A stretch of 64,000 bases of DNA from Streptomyces sp. WAC08241 (lineage in GTDB: Bacteria; Actinomycetota; Actinomycetes; Streptomycetales; Streptomycetaceae): positions 1,984,001 through 2,048,000 of the forward strand of contig CP042279.1 in assembly GCA_007858575.1 (NCBI GenBank). Reading direction: 5' to 3'. Position 1 is the stretch's first letter; the number at the start of each line of letters is the position of its first letter. Positions 18,421 through 28,177 of the stretch are shown in pieces. The notes under the pieces were generated by a model. That model searched no databases. It was not told the origin of the DNA and saw only the letters and a list, made by a program, of their open reading frames with translations. Both the position numbers and the translations under genes were made by a program.

Positions 18421-18816
18421 CGATTACTTCCCTCATGATTCTTTCGTCGGGGAGCCGCGCGGGCGGTACGGGTCGGCCGACACGGACGAAGCCCGATGCG
18501 AGGAGGTCGCCGAGGAGCACCCGGGCGACTCCGACGGCAGGTCGGCGTCGGCGGCGAGTTCGGCCACCGACTGGGTCTCGGCCCGGCACAGGGCGAGCAG
18601 GGACCGGTGCTCGGGACCGAGGAGGGACTCCTCGGCGGGCCTGGGCGGATCGTCGTCCACGACGACGAGGGCGATGAGGTCGAACCGTACGTTGCCGGAC
18701 CCCGGCTTCGTCCGGCCGCCGGTCATCGCGTACGGGCGTACGAGCGGACCGGCGTCGGAGTCGTACCACCGGCCGCCCGGCGCGGACGGGCCGCCGCCGG
18801 TGCTGTCCTCGTTCAT
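18401..18816 (-). CDS. cvnC: Conservon protein CvnC (DUF742)
   Basis: DUF742 protein, about 137 residues: LVRPYAMTGGRTKPG, FDLIALVVV, LGPEHRSLLALCRAETQSVA and, after one indel near 18530, LLGDLLASGFVRVGRPVPPA ending DERIMREVIDGLRAL. The C terminus is the typical winged-helix-like half. Small cytosolic partner between CvnB and CvnD. It overlaps the next gene, consistent with translational coupling. Confidence 0.9.
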
Positions 18817-18829
18817 GGGTCCCTCCGGG

Positions 18830-19263
18830 TCAGCCTGCGGCCGATGGGGTCGCCGTGAGGCGCGGCGGGGTGTGCAGGTGCTCGCCGACGCGCTTCACGA
18901 GGCGGGCCATCTCGTAGGCGACGAGGCCGATGTCGGCGTGCGCGGAGCTGAGGACGGCGAGGCAGGAGCCGTCCCCCGCGGCCGCCACGAAGAGGAAGCC
19001 GTCGTCCATCTCGACCATCGTCTGGCGGACTCCGCCGGTGCGGAACTGGCGGTCCGCGCCTTTGGCGAGGCTGTGGAAGCCGGAGGCGATGGCCGCGAGG
19101 TGCTCGGCGTCCTCCCGGCCGAGGTCGCTGGAGGCCCCGACGGCGAGTCCGTCGCTGGAGAGCACTACGGCGTGGCGAACCTCGCGGACCCTCGCCACGA
19201 GGTCGTCGAGGAGCCAGTCGAGTTCGCCGGAGCGGTGGGGGAGACCCTCTCGTGGTCGGTCAT
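18830..19263 (-). CDS. cvnB: Conservon roadblock protein CvnB
   Basis: Roadblock/LC7 protein: GELDWLLDDLVARVREVRHA, SSDGLAVGASSDL, HLAAIASGFHSLAKG, TMVEMDDGFLFVAAAGDGS, IGLVAYEMARLVKRVGEHL. About 140 residues. Start ATG 19263; a one-base indel about 25 codons in shifts the frame. The ATG overlaps the TGA of cvnA. It binds CvnA and regulates the GTPase CvnD. Confidence 0.9.
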
Positions 19264-22143
19264 GCGTCGTCTCCTTCGGGGTGAGGGGCGTGCAGGGGGT
19301 GGGGCGCGGGCGTCCGCCGTCGTGGCCCGCGCCGGTGCCGAGCGGGCGTCTGCCGCCCGGGGCCGCGCCACCGCCCCGCTGCCAGCCGTCCCGGTAGGCC
19401 GTCAGCCGTTCCCGGACCCGCTCCGGGGTGGGCGTCCGCACCGGGCGCGGCCGGTGCGGGGCCGGCTCCCGGTCCGGTGTCTCGCGCAACTGCGGGACGA
19501 GGCTCGCCTGCCGTACGCGACGGGGCAGTTCGCCCTCGTGCCCGCCGGGGCCGTCGACCGCCGTTCCGGGCGGCTGCTCCCGCGGCCCTTCCCGCCCACT
19601 CGCCGGTGGCGGTACGGAGGAGCCGCGGGGTGCAGAGCGGTGACCCCTGCGGGCACCGGCCCGCCTTTCGGGCCGGGCTCCGGATGCGTCGTGAGCGCGG
19701 GGACGGCCGTCGGGCGCGGCAGCGGTTGCGACTGTGGCTGCGGCTGCGGCTGCGGCTGCGGGCGGGTGGGCGACGGGATGCGGGGCGGCGGCGTCCGGGA
19801 TCCGTCCGGCTGCGGCGGGAGGCTCCCGTGCCGCCCGCTCCCCTGCGGACGCAGGACGGTCCGGCGCGTGTCCCCGGGGAGGGCGGGACCGGTCCGGTCC
19901 GTGGAGGACCGGGACGGTCGGCCACTGCCGAGGCGGCGGACCTCGGCGCGGGGCGCGTCCTCGTGTTCCCGGGCCTCCCCGTGCTCCCGAGTCGCGCGCG
20001 GGCCGTCCGCCGGTGCGTCGCTTCCCGGCGGCGGTGCGCCCTGGAGCACGTCGGCGGGGAGGAGGACGACGGCCGTCGTGCCGCCGTAGGGGAGGTCCGC
20101 AGGTGGACCTTGATGTCGTGGCGGGAGGAGAGCCTGCTGACCACGAAGAGGCCGAGCCGGTCGCTGTCGAAGAGGTCGAGGTCCTCGGACCGGGCGATGC
20201 GGGCGTTGGCCTCGGCGAGGCTCTCCCTGCCCATGCCGAGCCCCCGGTCCTCGACCTCCAGGACGTAGCCGTTGCCGACGGGTTCACCACTGACCCGCAC
20301 CTTGGTGTGGGGCGGGGAGAACTGGGTGGCGTTCTCGATGAGTTCGGCCAGGAGGTGGGTGAGGTCGGCGACGGCGCCGCCGACGACGGCCCTCTCGGGG
20401 AGCCGGGGCACCTCCACGCGCGCGTAGTCCTCGATCTCGGAGACGGCGGCGCGGACGACGTCGGTGAGGGAGACGGGTCTGCGCCAGGCGCGGCCGGGCG
20501 CGGCGCCGGAGAGGATGATCAGGCTCTCCGCGTGGCGCCGCATGCGGGTGGTGAGGTGGTCGAGCCGGAAGAGGTCGTCGAGCTCGCCGGGGTCGTCGGC
20601 ACGCCGTTCCATGGCGTCCAGGAGGGTGAGCTGGCGGTGGACGAGGACCTGGCTGCGGCGGGCGAGGTTGACGAAGACGCCGGAGACGCCGTCGGCGAGT
20701 TCGGCGCGTTCGACGGCGGCGGAGAGGGCCGCGCGGTGGACGGTGGCGAGGGCCTCGCCGACCTGGCCGATCTCGTCCTGGGGGTCGGGCGCGACCGGCG
20801 CTTCGGCGCGGATGTCGATCTCCTCGCCGGCGCGCAGCCGGCGCATGGCGGCGGGGAGTTCGCGGCGCGCGATGCCGAGGGCGGTGTTGCGGAGGGCGAC
20901 GAGCTCGACGACGAGGCCGCGCCCGATCCGTACGGAGACGAGGAGGGAGGCCCCGGCGGCCACGAGGCCGAAGACACCGCGGCACCGCCCGTGGTGAGGG
21001 CGTTGCCGGCGAAGGGGTCGGTGCGGTCGGCCGCTCCGGCGCGCGCGTCGGTCTCGATCGCGGCGAGTCCGTCGCGTACGGCGGCGAGAGGGGCGTTCCA
21101 GTCGGTGGGGGTGACCGCCCGGGCGGCGGGGCGGCCGGGGGTCGCGGCGCGGATCCGGTCCTCCGCGCGGGTGAGCCGGGCGTGGTCGGCGCCGGTGGCG
21201 AGCCGGTTCCACGCGGCGCGTTCGGCGGCGGGCAGGTCGGCGGTGGCCGAGGCGATGAGGGTGCGGCGGGTCTCGACGGCCCCGGAGAAGGCGCGCAGTC
21301 GGTCGGCGGTGAGCAGGCCGGTGAGACGGGCGGAGCCGAGGAGGGCGTCCTCGCGGGACAGCATCTCGCCCGCCCGGCCGAATTCCAGGAGTACGCGCGC
21401 GTCGGCTCCCCGTTCGGCGTCCTGGACGCCGGTGAGGGCGCCGCCGACGGCGAAGGCGGCGGAGATCACCTCGGTGTACTCCGCGTAGACCTGGTCCCAG
21501 TCGGCCCGTCCGCCGGCCGCGGCGGTACGGAGGAGGGCGAGGCCCTCGACCTTGCCGACGAACGCGTTCACCCGGCCGGCGACCTCGCGGGCAGGTCCCC
21601 GGTGTCGCCGACGGTGTGGGCCTCGTCCAGGCGGAGCCGGTCGACGGCCTCGTCGGTGCGCCGCATCCGGTCCTCGAGCTCGGCGGCCCGGTCGGCGCCG
21701 GGGGCCGCGACCTGCCGTACGGCGGCGCGCCGTTCGGCCTGGAGCGCCGTGAGGGCGGCCGACACGGGCTCTCCGACCTCGGCGTCGAGGCGCTGGAGCC
21801 GACCGAGCCGGGCGATGTCCTGGGCGGTGGTGACGGTGGCGAAGCCCCACAGGGCGAGGAGCGAGACGACCGGGACCATCAGGAGCGAGACGATCTTGGC
21901 GCGGACCGTACGGGGGCGCGGGCCGGGGCGCGTGGCGGGCCGCGCAGGGCCGGTGGATCCCTCGGAGGCGGTGGTCCCGTCGGCGCCCGGAGGCGCGGTC
22001 CGCCTTCCGTCGGCCGCCGGACAGGCCCCGCGGCCGTGCTCCTCGGGCTCGTCGGCGGGCGGCCCCGCGTGAGCGCGCCGCCCGCGCACGGCTGTCGGCG
22101 GTGCCGGTGCCCCGGCGTCCTTGGTTCTGCGGGGAGTTCGCAT
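19260..22143 (-). CDS. cvnA: Conservon sensor kinase-like protein CvnA
   Basis: A large membrane protein of about 960 residues. It has a basic proline-rich start, a membrane helix (KIVSLLMVPVVSLLALWGF), an extracellular nitrate/nitrite-sensing-type helical domain (residues about 110-320, with RVNAFVGKVEGLALLR and WDQVYAEYTEVISAAF), a second helix (VFGLVAAGASLLVSV), HAMP, and a HATPase domain with ELIENATQFSPP (N box) and DRGLGM (G box). The H-box histidine of true kinases is not apparent. The Pro-rich C-terminal tail carries a (Pro-Gln)n tract and ends with RERLTAYRDGWQRGGG. GGAGG precedes ATG 22143. Frame changes near 21590, 20980 and 20100. Confidence 0.9.
19728..19766. repeat. GCTGCG-type hexanucleotide repeat coding for Pro-Gln
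   Basis: About six imperfect copies of a six-base unit (GGCTGC/GACTGT) lie inside cvnA, encoding PQPQPQPQPQSQ on the minus strand. Such tracts vary in length by slippage, but this copy stays in frame. Confidence 0.6.
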
Positions 22144-22268
22144 GGCCTCCTCGTTCCGGCTGCGGCGTTCCGGCTGCAACTGTCTCTGGTGCGGTGGGGC
22201 GGGTGCCCGGGCGAGCGGGGCGGCGTGGACGGACGGAGCGGCCCGGCCGGATCGGGAGGTGCGCCGGC

Positions 22269-23108
22269 TCAGTACGTACGCGTGCGCGTGCGGGCGGCTT
22301 CGGCGGGGCGGGGGTCCTGGGGCGCGAGGTCCACCGGGGGATCGTCCGGCTCGGTGGGGCGCCCCGCGAAGGCGTACGCGGCGCGTTCCCCGGCCGTCGG
22401 GGAGAGGCCACGAAGGCGGCGGTGAGGAAGAGGTACGAGCCGAGGCCGACGGCGAGCGGGAAGACGAACTGCATGACCGTGGCACCGGGGAGGGCGGCGC
22501 CGGAGGGGCCACCTCGACGCTCACCGCGAGCATGCCGGTGTAGTGCATGCTGCTGACGGCCGCGCCCATGACGAGCGAGGCGACGGCCACGGCCGCGGGC
22601 GCGTGGATGTGGAGGGCCGCCCACAGGGCCGCGGTGGCGGCGACGACGGCGATGAGGACGGAGAGGCCGACGAGCAGAGGGTCGTACCGGACCCGGCCGT
22701 GGAGCCGGAGGGCGGCCATGCCCAGGTAGTGCATGCTCGCCACACCGACGCCCGTGGTCAGTCCGCCGACCAGCAGGGAACGGGCCCGGTCGCGTCCGCC
22801 GTGGCCGACGGCGAGCACGCCGACGCCGACGACGGCCATCGCGACGACGAGGCTGAGGACGGTGAGCGGAACGTCGTAACGGATGTCGGTGCCCGTCACG
22901 CCGAATCCGAGCATCGCCACGAAGTGCATCGTCCAGATGCCGCTGCCGATCGCGGAGGCGGCGGTGAGCAGCCAGTTCCGCCGTGCCCGGCCGGTCGCGT
23001 CGAGCGCCCGTACGGTGCAGCGCAGCCCGAGGGCGGCGCCGACGCAGGCCATCGCGTACGACAGCACGGGGTAAGCCAGCCGAAGGCGGCGTGGTCCAGG
23101 TGTCCCAT
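22269..23108 (-). CDS. MHYT-domain membrane sensor protein
   Basis: About 280 residues with seven predicted membrane helices and three MHYT-type motifs (WTMHFVAML, ASMHYLGMAAL, SSMHYTGMLA), the copper- or diatomic-gas-binding repeats of this family. There is no attached GGDEF or kinase domain: after the seventh helix the protein has a soluble tail (EDPPVDLAPQDP-like) rich in Pro. A one-base loss in the G run 23068-23071 and another near 22510 interrupt it. It is transcribed with the conservon, 125 bases ahead of cvnA, so a sensory link to CvnA is a reasonable guess. Confidence 0.85.
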
Positions 23109-23303
23109 GGCCCAGGGACGCTAGTGCGCATCGGGGGCGCACCGGGGGCGCATTTCGAAAGCTGATGGAATGTGACAGAGAGCCGACCCCGAACGATCGC
23201 GCCGGGTCCGAACGCTCACCCAGAAAGACCCTGCCGAGCGTTCACCCCTTCGGGTGGCGGGCGCGCCGGATTCCCCCACCTCCGACCGGGGGATCATGAG
23301 CAC

Positions 23304-23908
23304 ATGAGCGACGACCCCGCACGCGTTCGAGAGTTCTTCGGTGCCCGCGCCGCCGACTGGGACAGCCGGTTCCCCGACGACGGCCCCGCGTACGCCGCCG
23401 CCGTGGCCGAGCTCGGCCTGCGTCCGGGCGACTCGGTCCTCGACGCGGGCTGCGGGACCGGCCGCGCGCTTCCGCCGCTCCGCGCCGCCGTCGGCCCCTC
23501 CGGGACCGTCGTCGGGGTGGACCTCACCCCGAGATGCTCGAACGGGCCGTCCGGGCCGGGCGCGACGGTGCGGACGGCGGGGCGCTGTTCCTCGCCGACG
23601 TCGGCCGGCTGCCCGTCCGCGAGGGCGCGCTCGACGCCGTCTTCGGCGCGGGTCTCGTCTCGCACCTCGCGGACCCCGCCGCCGGTCTGCGGGAGCTCGC
23701 CCGTGTCGTACGGCCCGGCGGCCGGCTCGCGCTGTTCCACCCGATCGGGCGGGCCGCCCTGGCGGCGCGGCACGGTCGCGCCCTGACGCCGGACGACCTG
23801 CGCGCCGAGCCCCGGCTGCGCCCCCTGCTCGCCGGGACCGGGTGGCGGCTCGTGGACTACGTCGACGAGGACACCCGGTATCTGGCCCTGGCCGTCCGCG
23901 AGGGCTGA
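23304..23908 (+). CDS. SAM-dependent methyltransferase (class I)
   Basis: About 200 residues. The SAM-binding motif I is VLDAGCGTGR, motif II region VVGVDLT, then LPVREGALDAVF, LRELARVVRPGGRLALFHP (motif III), as in UbiE/Coq5-like enzymes. The first residues ARVREFFGARAADWDSRFP also match small-molecule methyltransferases. One C missing in 23527-23530 shifts the frame at PEMLERAV. The substrate cannot be read from sequence. Confidence 0.88.
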
Positions 23909-24012
23909 GGCACGACGGCGCCCCTCGGCGGGCGGACCCGTCCCCCGCCGGGCTCCGGGCTTCGAGCACCAACGCCCCCTTCTGCACCGGCACTTCCCTG
24001 TCTACGGTGGGC

Positions 24013-24366
24013 ATGCCGGGCAGTCGTGCCCGGGAAAGGCGGCGGGCCGTGACGCAGGTACCGGAAAGACTCCGCAGACTCCTCCCCTTCGCCCGGAAAC
24101 CGCCCGGGGCCGCCGCGCCGGCGCCGGCGCAACCCGTCCGGCAGGGGCACAACCTCTTCGAAGCGGCGGCGGTGTACGTGGCCGCGTGCGCCGAGGACGA
24201 CCAGGCCCGGGCGGAAGAGGCCGCGAACCGCGTCTCCCCCGGCGCGCTCTCCTTCGGCGTGAACGAACTGGCCTGCCGGGCCCTCGTCGCGCTCGCCCGG
24301 GAACGGAACGAGCCACCGCTCACCGTGGCCCGCTCGCTGCTCGGCCTGCGGAACGAATCGGCGTGA
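24013..24366 (+). CDS. Conserved small hypothetical protein
   Basis: Start is ATG 24013 or GTG 24049. The second half HNLFEAAAVYVAACAEDDQA, RAEEAANRVSPGALSFGVNE and LACRALVALARERNEPPLTV is a compact helical domain, about 90 residues. No named family is recognised; it looks cytosolic. The frame is intact. Confidence 0.55.
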   Translation: MPGSRARERRRAVTQVPERLRRLLPFARKPPGAAAPAPAQPVRQGHNLFEAAAVYVAACAEDDQARAEEAANRVSPGALSFGVNELACRALVALARERNEPPLTVARSLLGLRNESA

Positions 24367-24461
24367 CGCCGGGCGGACGGGCGAGGACTCCCCGGCGGAA
24401 CCCTCGACGCGTGGGTTACTCACTGGTTAAGGTGCGCCGACGACCGGATGGGGAGGCTGCC

Positions 24462-25386
24462 GTGGCTGGGACGGACCCGATCGCCGAGGGCGACGGCGAC
24501 GCCGACGCGTTGTTCGTGCTGACCGCGGCACTGCTGACGCCCGCGCGCTTTCCGAGCGTGCTCGGGGACGACTATCCGGCGGCCTGTGCGGCGCTGGGAC
24601 TGGGTCCGCACCCGGACGGGTACGGGCTCGTCTTCGGCCAGGACGGCCTGGGGGCGCGGTGGACGGTGGTCGTCGACGACGTGTCGCTGGTCGCCGTGGC
24701 GATCTCCTCCTGGGACTGCGGCATGGCCTACGACCTGTCCCCCGACGAGCGGTCCGTGGTCGCCGGGCTGCCGGGCTGGCCGCTCCCCGTGGCCACCGCC
24801 GCCCTGGGGGTACCGGCCCCGCACGACCCGGAGCACGAGGAAGGCGTCCCCGCCCCGCTGGCCCCGCCGTCGGGCGACGCGTGGGGGCCCGCCCAGCGCC
24901 GTCTGGGCGCCGATCAGGTGGCGCTCCACTGGACCGCCTGGCGGTCCCGGATCAACGACGACGGCACGTACGCGGAGGACTCGCCGCCTTCGAAGGACGA
25001 GTCGGCTCCCAAGGGCGAGTCGGCTCCGAAGAGCGCTCTGACTCCGGAGGCCGCAGACAGCGACGGTGCGCCGCCGGCCGCGCCCCCGGAGCCTCCCGGA
25101 TCTCCGGAAGCGACCCGTACGACGGCGTCAGGAGGGTCCTGGACGAGCTGCACGCCTATCTGGAGGAGCCGCCGCCGGTGGGACGGTGCGGTCCGCCGCC
25201 GGCGCGGAGGCCGGCGTGCGGCTGCTGCGCGCGGACGGCCCCGGCTGGTCGTTCGTGGCGAAGGCCGACGACATGGCGTTCGTCCTGCTCGACGAGGTGC
25301 CGCGCGAGGTGCTGCCGGTCGCGCGGGGCGAGAGGCTTCCCGCGCTGCTCAAGGGCCTCGACGCGATGGCCGTACGCCCGGCCTGA
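24462..25386 (+). CDS. Hypothetical protein, acidic, with Ser/Lys-rich linker
   Basis: GTG 24462 follows GGGAGG. The N-terminal domain (DALFVLTAALLTPARFPSVL, GLVFGQDGLGARWTVVVDDV, SSWDCGMAYDLSPDE) is a soluble alpha/beta fold. A linker holds three copies of an ESAPK-like unit near 25000. The C-terminal domain lies in other frames (RRVLDELHAYLEE, GVRLLRADGPGWSFVAKADD, LLDEVPREVLPVARGERLPA). About 305 residues in all, shifted near 25110 and 25185. No family assigned. Confidence 0.6.
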
Positions 25387-25434
25387 GCCGGTGGCCGATC
25401 GCCGGTGGCCGATTGCCGTTGGCCGATTGCCGAC
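25387..25434. repeat. 14-bp tandem repeat, 3.4 copies
   Basis: Units GCCGGTGGCCGATC, GCCGGTGGCCGATT, GCCGTTGGCCGATT and a partial GCCGAC. They fill the gap between two convergent genes; no coding sense is evident. Such arrays expand by slippage. Confidence 0.75.
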
Positions 25435-25443
25435 CCCCGGGTC

Positions 25444-26039
25444 TCAGGTCAGGGCATGCCCGTACGCGGCGGCCAGGTCGTCGAGCTCCGGGTCGCCGTA
25501 CACCGTGCGCAGCGCCCCGAAGGCCGCGACCTTGTCCTGGCCGAACCGGCTCACCGACACCGCGTAGGTCTCCGGGGACAGGAACCTCGGCGGTGTGCTC
25601 TTGCTGTGGAACTTGTCCGCGTACATGACCAGCCGTTCCTCCGGCGTGACCGCGACGTAGTCGGCCGGCGGCAGCGGCAGCCCTGCGTGAGCACGTCCTC
25701 CTTGGTCAGTCCGACGCCCGTGTGGCACGAGCAGAACCGGCACACGGTCTCCGGCAGCCCTTCGGACGCCAGGAGCTCGTGTCCCAGGATCCCGTGCCGG
25801 ATGTAGTTCCGGCCGTCGAGGCGCCCGTCGGCGCCGTACAGGCGGTACACCCCGATGTCGTGCAGCATGCACCCGGCGCGCACGAGCTCCGGGTCGAGGT
25901 TCTCTCCCGCGTGCGGGAGCAGGCGCTCGGCGATCCGCCACACGATCTCGCAATGGGTGAGGACGAGCTGGAGCGCCTCCTCGTGAGGAGCGTGTCTCCT
26001 GTGCAGCGCGCGGATCTCGTCGACCGAGGGAAGGTGCAT
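25444..26039 (-). CDS. HD-domain phosphohydrolase
   Basis: About 198 residues. The HD signature is GCMLHDIGVYRLYG with an upstream His (THCEIVWRIAERLLPHAG) and a downstream His pair (RHGILGHELL), as in single-domain HD proteins that hydrolyse nucleotides or phosphate esters with two metals. The C-terminal half RLVMYADKFHSKSTPPRF is also typical. One indel near 25682. Start ATG 26039. Confidence 0.83.
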
Positions 26040-26206
26040 CCCCGCAGCCTAGTGAGCCGGAGAGGATGACGGCTCCGGGGCCCCGGGCCGGAGCACGCCC
26101 CATAGGGCGGCGGCCCGAGGTGTGGTCTCGACCATGGTCCGGCGGAAGGGACGCGCCGCACGATGTGGCGCCGCTTCACTTTCCGCCGTCCCACCGGAGG
26201 CCCACC

Positions 26207-26778
26207 ATGCGCCTGTCCCCGGGCGTCTCCCTGTTCGCCGCGTTCCTGGCCGTACCACGAGCAGGCGTATTGGGGGCTGACGCAGAAGATCTTCCGGGCC
26301 GAGTTCGACCCCTCGTACGACCCGGCCTGCCCCGGCTCCACCGCCGGCCGGACCGCGGCGGAGATCTTCGCCCCTGCGCCTCGGACGCGTCGTACGACTA
26401 CCCCTCCCGGCCGGCGTCCGTCCACCGCGCCGTCACGAAGGTCGCGCTCACGGGCCGGATCGGCAAGCCCCTCATCACGCTCCACGGCGACCTGGACGCC
26501 CTGCTGCCCGTCGCCACCGACTCCGACGTGTACGCGCGGATGATCGACGACCGGGGCGGGGCCGGCTGCACCGGTACTACACGGTGCGGGGCGGGACGCA
26601 CACCGACGGCCTGTACGACACGTATCCGGACCGGCTGCGGCCGATCCTGCCGTGCTACCGCTCGGCGTTCGACGCGCTGACGCGCTGGGTCGAGGAGGGC
26701 GCGGCGCCGCCCGCGGACCGCACGATCGCGCGGCCGGCGGACGGGGACGTGGTCGATTCCTGCGCGCTGGCGGGCTGA
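26207..26778 (+). pseudogene. Truncated alpha/beta-hydrolase (tannase/esterase-like), internal deletion
   Basis: The first 16 codons look like a signal peptide (MRLSPGVSLFAAFLAV) directly joined to a C-terminal region (YHEQAYWGLTQKIFRAEF, ITLHGDLDALLPVATDSDVY, GTHTDGLYDTYPDRL) with the charge-relay Asp and His of tannase-type hydrolases. The part that should carry the nucleophile Ser is absent, a gap of about 250 residues, so the protein cannot be active. Frame changes at about 26260, 26370 and 26570 add to the damage. A residual of an extracellular esterase. Confidence 0.55.
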
Positions 26779-26833
26779 GGGTCCCGCGCGCCGGAGGGCG
26801 GTGCGGCCCTCCGGCGCCCGGCCCCGGCCTCGT

Positions 26834-27906
26834 TCAGCCGCGCAGGGACGCGCCCACCTCGTGCAGGTGGCCGAGGGCCTGGCGGTAGGAGTCGACGAAG
26901 CCGGTCTCCGTGTACGGCACGCCGAGCGCGGCGCAGTGGGCCCGTACGGCGGGCTGGGCGAGCCGGAGGTTCGGGCGCGGCATGCTGGGGAAGAGGTGGT
27001 GCTCGACCTGGTAGTTGAGCCCGCCGAGGAACCAGTCGGTCAGGGTGCCGCCGCGGATGTTGCGCGAGGTGAGCACCTGGCGGCGCAGATGGCCCCAACT
27101 GTCGCCGTCCTCGTGCTCGTCCGGCCGCTCCATGCCCTTGTGGTTGGGGGCGAAGGCCATGCCCAGGTGGACGCCGAGGAGCATCTGGTGGAGCAGGGCG
27201 AAGACCAGGGCCTGGGCGGGCGTGAGGAGGGTGAGCAGCAGGGTCGCGTACCCGGCGAAGTGGGCGAGGAGCAGGCCGCCCTCGACGAACCGCTCGCGCC
27301 GGGTGCGGCAGGGCCGTCCTTCGCGAGCAGGGCCCGGATCCCGTACGCCTTGAGCGCGATGCCTCCAGGGTCGTCAGCGGGAAGAACAGCGGGGCCTGGT
27401 GGCGGGTGAGGAAGCCGCGCAGGCCCGTGCGGCCCGCCGTCTGGTGCTCGGCGAAGACGAGGACGTCGGCCGCCACGTCCGGGTCCTTGTCGAGGTGGTT
27501 GGGGTGGGCGTGGTGACGGTTGTGCTTGTCGTTCCACCACTCCCGGCTCATGCCGAGGAGGAGGTTGGCGTGGACGAGCTGGACGGCGCGGCTCACCCCG
27601 CGGTCGGCGGTGATCTGGGCGTGCCCGGCGTCGTGGCCGACGAAGGCGGCGCGGGCGGAGAGCAGGGCGAGGGGACGGCGAGCGGAAGCGCCCACCAGGA
27701 GGGGCCGACGAGGGCGAGCCCGGCCACCACGGCGGCGATGCCGAGGAGGTTGAGGACGATGACGCGGGCGTACCAACCGGGCCGGTGCGCGAGGAGGCCC
27801 TGTTCCTTGACCGTCCGCAGGAGCGGGGCGAACTCGCTGCCGCTCCTGGCACGGGCGGGCGCCGCGGGGGTGCGGCGGCCGGGGGCAGGACGGTGGCCTG
27901 GGACAT
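26834..27906 (-). CDS. Membrane fatty acid desaturase
   Basis: Acyl-lipid/acyl-CoA desaturase with three His boxes: HDAGH (FVGHDAGHAQITADRG), HNRHH (WWNDKHNRHHAHPNHLDKDP) and the C-terminal QVEHH (GGLNYQVEHHLFPSMP), the last characteristic of the delta-6/linoleoyl-type group; about 350 residues with hydrophobic segments between. It introduces a double bond in fatty acyl chains using O2 and ferredoxin-type electrons. Start ATG 27906 (MSQATVLPPAA). Indels near 27310, 27365 and 27670. The strong palindrome 31 bases upstream is a likely regulator site. Confidence 0.88.
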
Positions 27907-27936
27907 GGCGGGCTCCGGTTTCTGTCGGCGGTGGCT

Positions 27937-27960
27937 CGTTCGGTGGGCGCCCACCGAACG
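27937..27960. promoter_or_regulatory. Perfect 24-bp palindrome upstream of the desaturase
   Basis: CGTTCGGTGGGC followed directly by its reverse complement GCCCACCGAACG, no spacer. It lies 31 bases before the desaturase start on the minus strand. The length and symmetry suit a TetR-type repressor, as found for several actinobacterial lipid-desaturation genes; no regulator gene is adjacent here. Confidence 0.65.
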
Positions 27961-28177
27961 TACGGACGCGTGACCGGTCGGAGCCATGGCGTCACCACCC
28001 GTCCCGGGCGGGGGCGCTCCGGGGGGCCGGGGTGGGGAGGGCCCTACCCCGGAGGGCACCGCCCCGGGGACGCTTCTCAAGAGGAGCGGTCGAGCCGTGA
28101 CGCGGATCACGCGAAACGAAGAGGCGCCAGGGAGACCGGTGAGGTACTCTCGGCGACTCCGCCTCCAGTAGTCAAAC

